Assembly: GCA_031553755.1 (NCBI GenBank)
Contig: JAVBKZ010000023.1
Coordinates: 1-64,000, forward strand
From: JAIRVZ01 sp031553755
GTDB lineage: Bacteria > Bacteroidota > Bacteroidia > Bacteroidales > Azobacteroidaceae
Reading direction: 5' to 3'
Length of the DNA stretch: 64,000 nt
A program made the translations under genes and the position numbers. The stretch's first letter is position 1. Each line of letters starts with the position of its first letter. A model generated the notes under the pieces. The model was not told the DNA's origin. It did not search any database and saw only the letters and a program-made list of their open reading frames with translations. Positions 42,831 through 50,807 of this stretch are shown here, piece after piece.

Positions 42831-43799
42831 TTACCTGCGAGCAAAACGAATTGTTGTTTCTGAATTAGTCCTGTCATTATTTCTTGTTCCTTTCGAACTT
42901 CTATTTATTTCTTGATTTGTTCTTCTTGAAGAAGTATTCGTGTTGGTGGTTATTTTTCCACTACTTTCAGCATTTCTTCTTTCAGAACGATATTCTCTTG
43001 ATGAATTTCCACTGTTATTTTGAGAATTTTTACCTGAATAATCTACTAACCTGGTGTTATTGTTCACATTATTACTATTCTGATTGTCTTGATTACGGGT
43101 TCTGTTTTCCTGATTATTATATTTTTGATTGTTTTTATTGTTATTATTTCTTCGTTCTTCGTAACTATTGTTTTTTCGGGAATTGTTATCCGCTCTTTCG
43201 TTGTAATTTTTGTTACTATAATCATTGCCCTTATTATTATTTTGATAATTTCGGCTACGTTCATTATCGTATTTTCTATTGTCTGCGCGTCTGTCATTAT
43301 CGTTAAAGTAGGGATTACTGCTATGTGAACGATTTCTGTATTCCGGGCGATGGTCGTATCTATACACATATCCATATCTATGTTCATGATGTGGTTTATG
43401 GTAATATACCGGACGTCCGTAATAATCATATCTTCCGGCGCAATATCCATAATGAACTACATAATTTCTCGGACACCATCCAGCATTTACCCAAACATAT
43501 CCCCGTCCGTTGTTATTCCAATAACCCGGCATCCAAACGGCTCCCGCGTACGGTGGCAATGCCCAATAACCTTGTACCCAAACATAAGTCCTCATATAGT
43601 CGTCCCACGCCCAATATCCTTCAACCCAAACATAATCAACTCTTGGTTGCGGAGTAGCATAACTTACATTTAAATTAATATTGGGAGCGAGTGGTATGGA
43701 CGCGAAAATTGAAATATTTACTTCGGCAGACGCTTTAAATCCGAATAAAGTAAAAAGAGAAATTAAACCTATCGAGAGAGTAAATCTTAAGTTTTTCAT
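42831..43799 (-). CDS. YXWGXW-repeat exported protein with Asn/Arg-rich tail
   Basis: A 322-residue protein with a signal peptide ending KASA. It then has four aromatic repeats of the form VWVxGYW (VWVEGYWAWD, VWVQGYWALP, VWMPGYWNNN, VWVNAGWCPR) within about residues 55-115, a His/Tyr-rich stretch (YYHKPHHEHRYGYVYRYDH), and a low-complexity tail of about 170 residues rich in Asn, Arg and Ser. YXWGXW repeats occur in envelope proteins of unknown role. The frame extends to 43850, but ATG 43799 gives a proper signal peptide. It is a single gene between recQ and its terminator. The tail may be intrinsically disordered or bind nucleic acid or glycans; this is inference. Confidence 0.7.
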   Translation of the reverse strand: MKNLRFTLSIGLISLFTLFGFKASAEVNISIFASIPLAPNINLNVSYATPQPRVDYVWVEGYWAWDDYMRTYVWVQGYWALPPYAGAVWMPGYWNNNGRGYVWVNAGWCPRNYVVHYGYCAGRYDYYGRPVYYHKPHHEHRYGYVYRYDHRPEYRNRSHSSNPYFNDNDRRADNRKYDNERSRNYQNNNKGNDYSNKNYNERADNNSRKNNSYEERRNNNNKNNQKYNNQENRTRNQDNQNSNNVNNNTRLVDYSGKNSQNNSGNSSREYRSERRNAESSGKITTNTNTSSRRTNQEINRSSKGTRNNDRTNSETTIRFARR

Positions 43800-43887
43800 G
43801 ACGAATCTAATTAAAATATTAGTAATTGAAATAACCGACTTTGGAATCATAGACTTTGAGAAAACAAAAACGTTTAATTCTTAATTC

Positions 43888-45786
43888 TTAAAATTTCTTA
43901 AAAATTTGATTTTCTATTAATCGTATTTTCCCTTCATCCGCTAAAAATCTGACTGTTTGAATAATTTGTTCCTGAGTATAACCGGCAAGATTATCAATCA
44001 ATTTCGATATTTCACAAGGTGTGTTTTCTACTAAATCCTGTATTTGTTGTGATATGTTATTGAATGTGGAATTGGTTAGATTTTCTTTTTTCCTGAGTAA
44101 ACAAATGTCACATTGACCACAATCTTCATTGCTTTTTTCTCCGAAATATTGAAGTAAGTAACGGCTTCTGCAGATTTCCCGGCTGGCGTATTCAACCACG
44201 CTATCAATACGCTCTGTCAATCTGTTTTTTCTTTCTTCATAAACGGTTTTAGGAATCGCTATATACTTAAGATCTTCTCTATTTTGCAAATAAGTAATCG
44301 TAGGCGTTTTCTTAGCGGGTACATAATGAATAACATTTTGTCGCGACAACGCTTTTAATATCTCATACACCTGACGAGAAGTTATTCCTGTTCGATTTCC
44401 CAGTAATTCTTCATTAATATAAACATAATCGGAAAATAATCCTGTATATGAACGTAGAATAACTCTCAACAGATTTTCCGAATCTTTATTTTTTTCTGAA
44501 TATTTATATAAATCATCTCTTATAACAGTAAATATCAATCTGGATTGTTTGTCTGTTTCTTCCGTATATTCAATATATCCAGAAAGTTCTAATAATTTAA
44601 GCGCATGATGTACTGATGTGAAACTGTATTTAAAAACGGTACAAAATTCTTCTAAATTAAAATTATGAGTTATCTGAAATCCCGAATTTATGGCTATTTG
44701 AAAATAACATGACAATTTTTCATATATTTCCTTGATGAAATCACGTTCCGGAAATTCATCTTTAATACGTTTTTTCAACCGTTCCGAATCTTTTTCCGAA
44801 TATAATGCTACCGCATACGCTTTCTCTCCATCACGACCGGCCCGGCCTGCTTCCTGAAAATATTCTTCTAACGATGATGGCATTTCATAATGAACAACAA
44901 CCCTGACATCAGGTTTATCAATTCCCATTCCGAAAGCGTTCGTACAAACCATTATCCGGCATTCTCCGGATTTCCATTTATTTTGCTTTGAATTTTTTTG
45001 TTCCGAATTAATTCCCGCATGATAAAAATCAGCGATAATGCCTTGTCTTTGTAATTCTATTGCAATTTCTTGGGTTTTTTTTCGACTGCGGACATATACA
45101 ATTCCTGTTCCTTTCACATTGTTAAGGATATTAAGCATTTCAAACAATTTATCTTCTGTTTTTCTCACTACATAAGCTATGTTTTTTCGTTCAAAGCTTT
45201 TTTTGTAAACATTTTTTGTTTGAAAATGCAGTTTTTCCTGAATGTCGTCCACGACTTCGGGAGTGGCGGTCGCTGTCAATGCCAATACCGGAACTTGAGG
45301 TATATGTTTCCGTATATCAGATATTTTAAGATAAGAGGGACGAAAATCATAGCCCCATTGAGAAATGCAATGCGACTCATCTACAACAAGAATATTCACA
45401 TTCATGTATCGCAATTTGGCAAGAAATAAATCCGTACCCAAACGTTCGGGAGAAATATATAAGAATTTATAATTACCAAAAACACAGTTTTCAAGATTGA
45501 TAATAATTTCTTCACGACTCATCCCTGAATATACAGCCGTAGCTTTAATTCCTCTTTGTTTGAGATTATCAACCTGATCCTTCATCAAGGCAATTAAAGG
45601 TGTTACAACCAAACAAACACCTTCTTTTTTCATCGCAGGAACTTGAAACGTAAGAGATTTTCCTCCCCCGGTCGGCATTAATGCCAACGTATCTTTGCCT
45701 TCATAAACAGAAGTAATAATATCTTCTTGTAATGAACGAAAAGAATCATAACCCCAATAAGTTTTGAGTATTTCGAGGAAGGACAT
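43888..45786 (-). CDS. recQ: ATP-dependent DNA helicase RecQ
   Basis: 3'-5' helicase of recombination and replication repair. The 632-residue protein has Walker A MPTGGGKS, the DESH box (VVDESHCISQWGYDFRP), the family motif ALTATATPEV, and the QEAGRAGRDG arginine-finger region. A zinc-binding RecQ C-terminal region has Cys residues in CRSRYLLQYFG and CGQCDIC. The last 75 residues form a winged-helix-like tail (IQDLVENTPCEISKLIDNL) without an obvious HRDC domain. It lies 36 bp downstream of recJ, a functional pairing, since RecJ and RecQ act together on stalled forks. Confidence 0.94.
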   Translation of the reverse strand: MSFLEILKTYWGYDSFRSLQEDIITSVYEGKDTLALMPTGGGKSLTFQVPAMKKEGVCLVVTPLIALMKDQVDNLKQRGIKATAVYSGMSREEIIINLENCVFGNYKFLYISPERLGTDLFLAKLRYMNVNILVVDESHCISQWGYDFRPSYLKISDIRKHIPQVPVLALTATATPEVVDDIQEKLHFQTKNVYKKSFERKNIAYVVRKTEDKLFEMLNILNNVKGTGIVYVRSRKKTQEIAIELQRQGIIADFYHAGINSEQKNSKQNKWKSGECRIMVCTNAFGMGIDKPDVRVVVHYEMPSSLEEYFQEAGRAGRDGEKAYAVALYSEKDSERLKKRIKDEFPERDFIKEIYEKLSCYFQIAINSGFQITHNFNLEEFCTVFKYSFTSVHHALKLLELSGYIEYTEETDKQSRLIFTVIRDDLYKYSEKNKDSENLLRVILRSYTGLFSDYVYINEELLGNRTGITSRQVYEILKALSRQNVIHYVPAKKTPTITYLQNREDLKYIAIPKTVYEERKNRLTERIDSVVEYASREICRSRYLLQYFGEKSNEDCGQCDICLLRKKENLTNSTFNNISQQIQDLVENTPCEISKLIDNLAGYTQEQIIQTVRFLADEGKIRLIENQIFKKF

Positions 45787-45822
45787 ATAGCCAAATTTGA
45801 AAATAAAAACCTGAAAATGATA

Positions 45823-47550
45823 TTAGTGAGGTCTGATATCTTTAATCAACAATTGTATTGAACTATTACCATTGTAAACATTTTCTTCAACAGTATAACA
45901 AATATCAAAAGGTTGATTTGATTTGACAGTTTCCCAAAAACGCGACATGCCAAAAGCAATTCCTTGCACAATGGAATCTGTAGGATCATCTACCAGTTCC
46001 AATTTAATATGTTCCAATTCTTTACCAACCAATTTACTTGTTCCGGCATCTTTAACTCCGAATGAATAAAATACCGGTTTTTGATTATCCGGACCAAAAG
46101 GATTCATCTTTTTCAAATCGGATATCAACCGGTTGTTTATTTCATTAAATTTCAGTTCGACATCAATATCCAATGTTTGAGTCATTTGTTCCTCTATCAT
46201 AAATTCATCGGCAAAAGATTCCAACATTTGAATAAAAATACCCAAACGTTCTTCTTTAAGGGTCAGTCCAGCGGCAAAAGTATGTCCTCCGAAATTTTCC
46301 AGAATATCTTTACAATTTTCAATTGCCTTATATATATCAAAACCTGTAATAGAACGGGCAGAACCTGAAATAAATTCTCCTGATTTTGTCAATACAATTG
46401 CCGGCTTATAATACCTTTCCGTCAATCGGGAAGCCACAATACCTATAACACCTTTATGCCAATCGGGATTAAAAACGACAATAATTTTCCGCTCCAGAAT
46501 TCCTGGATTTTTTTCCAGTAAAAGATTGGCTTCGTCGGTTGTTTTTTTATCTAATTCCCTCCTATCGTCATTGTACTGGTTAATATTTTCACTTTTTTCC
46601 TTAGCATCATCCAATTCCTTCGACAACAATAAATCTACAGCCTCTTTTCCGTTCATCATACGTCCGGAAGCATTAATTCGAGGTCCGATCTTGAAAACAA
46701 TATCACTCATTGTGATTTCTTTTCCGGCAAGTCCGCAAACATTAATAATTCCTTTCATCCCGTTACTAGGACTATAATTCAATTGTTTCAATCCTTGCGC
46801 CGCCATAACACGGTTTTCTCCGGTAATCGGCACGATATCAGCGGCAATACTTACAACTACTAAATCAAGTAAATTTCTCAATTTAGAAAAATCAATCGCA
46901 TTACTGATCGCAAACGCCTGCATAAATTTAAATCCTACACCACATCCTGAAAGATGTTCATAAGGATAATTACAGTCTTGTTGCTTGGGGTCGAGAATCG
47001 CAACCGCATCAGGAAGAGTGTCTCCGGGCATGTGGTGATCGCATACAACAAAGTCGATTCCTAAAGATTTGGCGTATGCGATTTTATCGATTGCTTTAAT
47101 TCCACAGTCAAGAGCGATAATCAATGAAACTCCTGTTTCAGAAGCATACTCTATTCCTTTGTTAGAAATACCGTAACCTTCATCATATCGATCGGGGATG
47201 TAATAATCTAAATTCGATTTCCACGAATTTTGTTCTAAAAATTTGTAAACTAAAGAAACAGCAGTAGTGCCATCTACATCATAATCTCCATAAATCAGAA
47301 TTTTTTCCTTATTACCCAAGGCTTTATTCAAACGGCTCACAGCTTTATCCATATCCTTCATCAAAAAAGGATCATGTAAGTCCCTAAGACTCGGATTTAA
47401 AAATTTATGGGCTTCCTCTACTGTGTCAATCCCTCTTTGGATCAACAACAAACACAAAGCGGGGCTAAATCCTAAAGATTCCGCCAATTCATCTCGTTTA
47501 AGTATTTGTTCTTTTATGGGGGGTTGATAATTCCATTGTTTAGTAATCAT
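45823..47550 (-). CDS. recJ: Single-stranded-DNA exonuclease RecJ
   Basis: 5'-3' exonuclease that works with RecQ in recombination repair. The 575-residue DHH-family protein has the metal motifs DYDVDGTTAV, LDCGIKA and CDHHMPGD in the N-terminal half, the DPKQQDCNYPYEHLSGCGVGFK linker, the DHHA1 domain with GGHTFAAGL, and a C-terminal OB fold (about 455-575). The start follows a -7 box at 47610-47617. recQ is the next gene, 36 bp downstream. Confidence 0.96.
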   Translation of the reverse strand: MITKQWNYQPPIKEQILKRDELAESLGFSPALCLLLIQRGIDTVEEAHKFLNPSLRDLHDPFLMKDMDKAVSRLNKALGNKEKILIYGDYDVDGTTAVSLVYKFLEQNSWKSNLDYYIPDRYDEGYGISNKGIEYASETGVSLIIALDCGIKAIDKIAYAKSLGIDFVVCDHHMPGDTLPDAVAILDPKQQDCNYPYEHLSGCGVGFKFMQAFAISNAIDFSKLRNLLDLVVVSIAADIVPITGENRVMAAQGLKQLNYSPSNGMKGIINVCGLAGKEITMSDIVFKIGPRINASGRMMNGKEAVDLLLSKELDDAKEKSENINQYNDDRRELDKKTTDEANLLLEKNPGILERKIIVVFNPDWHKGVIGIVASRLTERYYKPAIVLTKSGEFISGSARSITGFDIYKAIENCKDILENFGGHTFAAGLTLKEERLGIFIQMLESFADEFMIEEQMTQTLDIDVELKFNEINNRLISDLKKMNPFGPDNQKPVFYSFGVKDAGTSKLVGKELEHIKLELVDDPTDSIVQGIAFGMSRFWETVKSNQPFDICYTVEENVYNGNSSIQLLIKDIRPH

Positions 47551-47609
47551 TATATATTTATTTTTTCATTTTTTCTCTCTAAATCCTTACGCATTTTCAT
47601 AACGTCAAA

Positions 47610-47617
47610 CAAAAATA
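47610..47617 (-). promoter_or_regulatory. -7 box of recJ-recQ
   Basis: TATTTTTG on the minus strand, exact, 60 bp before the recJ ATG at 47550. It is divergent from the frr promoter. Confidence 0.5.
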
Positions 47618-47756
47618 CTCAAGAAAATGTTCTTTATTTTAATTGTAACAATTTGAATGCAAATTAAATATGTTATTTTTTTTATTTTTCAAAAAAAAGA
47701 ACCCGTAAAGTTATATATTTATACGTGATTATTTTCAAAATGAATAGTTTTTTTTA

Positions 47757-47764
47757 TACATTTG
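47757..47764 (+). promoter_or_regulatory. -7 box of frr
   Basis: TACATTTG, exact, followed by CACAA. It lies downstream of the first possible start in the frr frame (47725) and so places the true start at 47791. Confidence 0.7.
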
Positions 47765-47790
47765 CACAAAATAAAAATCCATACATTATT

Positions 47791-48351
47791 ATGATTGATA
47801 TAAAAAAAATAGAAAAAGATTCTGAAGAAAAAATGCAACATGCTGTCAGTTTTCTTGAAGAAACATTATCTCACATTCGCGCAGGAAAGGCAAATATCCA
47901 TATTTTAGACGGAATCAAAGTTGAATATTACGGAAGTTTAGTTCCCCTTTCCAATGTAGCGACCGTTAGTACGCCTGATGCGAAAACAATCACTGTTCTT
48001 CCTTGGGAAAAGCCAATGCTTCGCGATATCGAAAAAGCGATATTAAATTCTGATGTTGGAATAACTCCTGAAAATAATGGTGAAATTATTCGTTTAGGAA
48101 TCCCTCCATTAACAGAAGAACGTCGTAAACAGTTAGTTAAACAATCAAAACAAGAAGCTGAAAATACAAAAATCAGCGTAAGAAATGCACGAAGAGACGC
48201 TGTTGACTTGATAAAAAAAGCTGTAAAAGAAGGTATATCGGAAGATATTGGAAAAGACAGTGAAGCCAATATACAAAAAACGCACGATAAGTACATTAAA
48301 AAAGTTGATGATGTATTTGGTATAAAAGAAAAAGAAATAATGACCGTATAG
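47791..48351 (+). CDS. frr: Ribosome recycling factor
   Basis: Splits post-termination ribosomes together with EF-G. The 186-residue length is exactly as expected when the ATG at 47791 is used; the longer frame from 47725 would start upstream of the promoter. Conserved stretches include LSHIRAGKANIHILDGI, YYGSLVPLSNVATVSTPDAKTI (shown only in part here), NSDVGITPENNGEIIRLGIP, LTEERRKQLVKQSKQEAE and the C-terminal helix. rsgA follows 19 bp later, so both ribosome-related genes are probably cotranscribed. Confidence 0.97.
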   Translation: MIDIKKIEKDSEEKMQHAVSFLEETLSHIRAGKANIHILDGIKVEYYGSLVPLSNVATVSTPDAKTITVLPWEKPMLRDIEKAILNSDVGITPENNGEIIRLGIPPLTEERRKQLVKQSKQEAENTKISVRNARRDAVDLIKKAVKEGISEDIGKDSEANIQKTHDKYIKKVDDVFGIKEKEIMTV

Positions 48352-48370
48352 TTTAATCATATCTGATTTA

Positions 48371-49303
48371 GTGAAAGGATTAGTTGTAAAAAACACAGGT
48401 AGTTGGTATCAGGTATATACAGAAGACGGTAATTTGATTGATTGTAAAATCAAAGGAAGTTTTCGTTTAAAAGATATTCGCACAACAAATCCCATCGCTG
48501 TCGGAGACAGGGTTGTCATAGATGAAAACCAAACAGGAATAGCATTCATAACAGAAATAGAGGAACGCAAAAATTATATTATCCGCCGTTCCTCTAACCT
48601 TTCAAAAGAATCGCATATAATCGCGTCAAACCTTGATCAAACATTCCTTATTATTACAGTTAATTATCCGATTACCACAACCACATTTATAGATAGATTT
48701 TTAGCAACAGCAGAGGCATATGGGGTACAAATTAAGCTTATATTCAATAAAACAGACAGATATAAACCTGAAGATATTGAATATATGAATGCGCTAATCG
48801 TCCTTTATGAATCAATAGGTTATCCTTGTTACAAGATTTCGGCAAAAAACGAAATAGGTATTGATAATTTGAAAGAATTACTAAGAGATAAAATAACTTT
48901 ATTATCCGGACATTCGGGAGTAGGAAAATCAACAATTATCAACAAATTAATTCCTAACAAAAACCTTAAGACCCAAAACATTTCAGAATATCACAATAAG
49001 GGAATGCATACTACAACCTTTTCTGAAATGATTTATCTGCCTTTCGGAGGTTACATAGTAGATACTCCCGGCATTAAAGGATTTGGAACGATCGACATGG
49101 AGGATGCTGAAATTTCACACTATTTCCCTGAAATATTCAAATATTCACAAGGTTGCAAATTCAACAATTGCACACATCGAAGCGAACCCAATTGTTCTGT
49201 CATCAAAGCATTGAAAGACAGGTTCATTAGTCAGTCCCGCTACACTAGTTACCTCAATATATTAGAAGACAAGGACAATAATAAATATAGAGAAGCATAT
49301 TAA
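48371..49303 (+). CDS. rsgA: Ribosome small subunit-dependent GTPase RsgA
   Basis: Circularly permuted GTPase checking late 30S assembly. The 310-residue protein begins with an OB fold (about 1-68), then the GTPase motifs in permuted order: G4 NKTD at 126-129, G1 GHSGVGKST at 180-188, G3 DTPG at 231-234. The C-terminal zinc site has Cys262, Cys267, His269 and Cys275 in GCKFNNCTHRSEPNC. The start is GTG at 48371, 19 bp after the frr stop; no ATG in the frame gives a full OB fold. Confidence 0.95.
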   Translation: MKGLVVKNTGSWYQVYTEDGNLIDCKIKGSFRLKDIRTTNPIAVGDRVVIDENQTGIAFITEIEERKNYIIRRSSNLSKESHIIASNLDQTFLIITVNYPITTTTFIDRFLATAEAYGVQIKLIFNKTDRYKPEDIEYMNALIVLYESIGYPCYKISAKNEIGIDNLKELLRDKITLLSGHSGVGKSTIINKLIPNKNLKTQNISEYHNKGMHTTTFSEMIYLPFGGYIVDTPGIKGFGTIDMEDAEISHYFPEIFKYSQGCKFNNCTHRSEPNCSVIKALKDRFISQSRYTSYLNILEDKDNNKYREAY

Positions 49304-49328
49304 TTTACAAAATCATCCCTTGATTTTT

Positions 49329-50198
49329 ATGAAAATAGAAAAAACACAACTCTGGTACGAGATAAAAGATTATCTTTATATAACCTTTGGATTATTGTTT
49401 TACGCGCTAGGATTTACCGGATTTATTCTTCCTTATGAAATAACGCCCGGAGGCGTGACTGGCATAAGTGCTCTTATGTATTACTGGACAAAAGTTCCAG
49501 TCGCTGTTTCATACTTTGCAATCAACATTGTATTGCTTCTATTATCTATAAAATTTTTAGGATTCAAATTCAGCATACGAACCATATATGGAGTTTTTGC
49601 CCTGACATTTATATTGTCCATATTACAACCTCTAATTAAACAACCTTTCGTAACAGGAGAACCATTCATGAGTTGCGTTTTAGGGGGTGTTATTTGTGGA
49701 ATAGGAATAGGAATAGTTATAAACTCGAAAGGAAGTACCGGTGGCACAGATATTGTAGCGTTAATTATTAATAAATATAAGGATATCACAATCGGAAAAG
49801 GACTTTTAATGTGCGATTTGATAATAATCAGTTCATCGTACCTGATTTTTCAAAGTATTGAAAAAATCGCATATAGTTTAGTTGTTTTAGGAGTTGTTTC
49901 ATATTGTGTAGACTTGATATTAAATGGTTCTCGTCAATCGGTCCAATTCTTTATATTTTCCAATAAATATGAAGAAGTTGCAAATGCGATAAACAAACAA
50001 GCGAACCGGGGATGTACAATATTAAATGGCATGGGATGGTATTCTAAAAAGGATGTGAAAGTGATAGTTGTAATGGCTAAGCGAACAGAATCAGTCACTA
50101 TTTTTCGCATTGTAAAAAGTATTGATTCTCAAGCATTCATATCACAAAGTTCTGTAATTGGCGTTTATGGAGAAGGATTTGATAAAATAAAAGCTTAA
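49329..50198 (+). CDS. YitT-family membrane protein (DUF161/DUF2179)
   Basis: Inner-membrane protein of 289 residues with about five to six hydrophobic helices (about 15-200) and a C-terminal soluble DUF2179 domain (about 205-289, with FSNKYEEVANAINKQANRGC and VKVIVVMAKRTES). Motifs such as LPYEITPGGVTGIS and SKGSTGGTDIVALI are characteristic. The role of the family is unknown. The frame opens at TTG 49320, but the ATG at 49329 begins the typical sequence (MKIEKTQLWYE). It lies 25 bp after rsgA. Confidence 0.88.
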   Translation: MKIEKTQLWYEIKDYLYITFGLLFYALGFTGFILPYEITPGGVTGISALMYYWTKVPVAVSYFAINIVLLLLSIKFLGFKFSIRTIYGVFALTFILSILQPLIKQPFVTGEPFMSCVLGGVICGIGIGIVINSKGSTGGTDIVALIINKYKDITIGKGLLMCDLIIISSSYLIFQSIEKIAYSLVVLGVVSYCVDLILNGSRQSVQFFIFSNKYEEVANAINKQANRGCTILNGMGWYSKKDVKVIVVMAKRTESVTIFRIVKSIDSQAFISQSSVIGVYGEGFDKIKA

Positions 50199-50234
50199 TA
50201 TAATTTTTCACTACTTTATTCGTTTAAAATTTTA

Positions 50235-50807
50235 ATGAAAAAAATAGTTTTTGCAACAAATAACATTCATAAATTAGAAGAAATAAGAAATATTTTAAAT
50301 GGTGAATATGAAATTCTAAGTCTAAAAGACATTAATTGTTTTGAAGATATACCCGAAACTTCAAATACATTAGAAGGCAATGCCTTGTTAAAAGCCAAAT
50401 ATGTAAAAGAAAAATATGGCTATGATTGTTTTTCTGATGATACAGGATTAGAGGTTGAGTCGTTAAATAATGCCCCAGGTGTTTATTCAGCACGATATGC
50501 AGGAGAAAGCAAAGATACACAAGCCAATATGAAAAAAATATTGGATGAATTAAAAAACAAAAGCAATAGAAAAGCCCAATTCAGAACAGTAATTGTGTTA
50601 ATTTCAGGAAGTAAAATATATCAATTTGAAGGAATTATCAATGGCGAAATAATTCAAGAACCACGAGGAAACACAGGTTTTGGATACGATCCTATATTCG
50701 TGCCAAATGGGTATAATGAAACTTTTGCTGAATTAGGAAATAATATAAAAAATAAAATAAGCCACAGAGCAAAAGCTGTAAATAAATTAAAAACTTTTTT
50801 ATCATGA
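50235..50807 (+). CDS. rdgB: Non-canonical purine NTP pyrophosphatase (RdgB/HAM1)
   Basis: Hydrolyses ITP, dITP and XTP to monophosphates, keeping deaminated purines out of nucleic acids. The 190-residue protein shows the family motifs FATNNIHKLEEI at 5-16, DDTGLEVESLNNAPGVYSAR, GFGYDPIFVP and SHRAKAVNKL. The stop codon overlaps the porZ start by 4 bp (ATGA), implying translational coupling of a housekeeping enzyme with a secretion component. Confidence 0.95.
   Translation: MKKIVFATNNIHKLEEIRNILNGEYEILSLKDINCFEDIPETSNTLEGNALLKAKYVKEKYGYDCFSDDTGLEVESLNNAPGVYSARYAGESKDTQANMKKILDELKNKSNRKAQFRTVIVLISGSKIYQFEGIINGEIIQEPRGNTGFGYDPIFVPNGYNETFAELGNNIKNKISHRAKAVNKLKTFLS

Noticed and set aside
42884..43673. 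Several long plus-strand open frames opposite the YXWGXW gene
   Set aside because: They are antisense to a low-complexity Asn/Arg-rich gene, are dominated by Phe/Tyr/Ile runs, and have no promoter or homology-like motifs.
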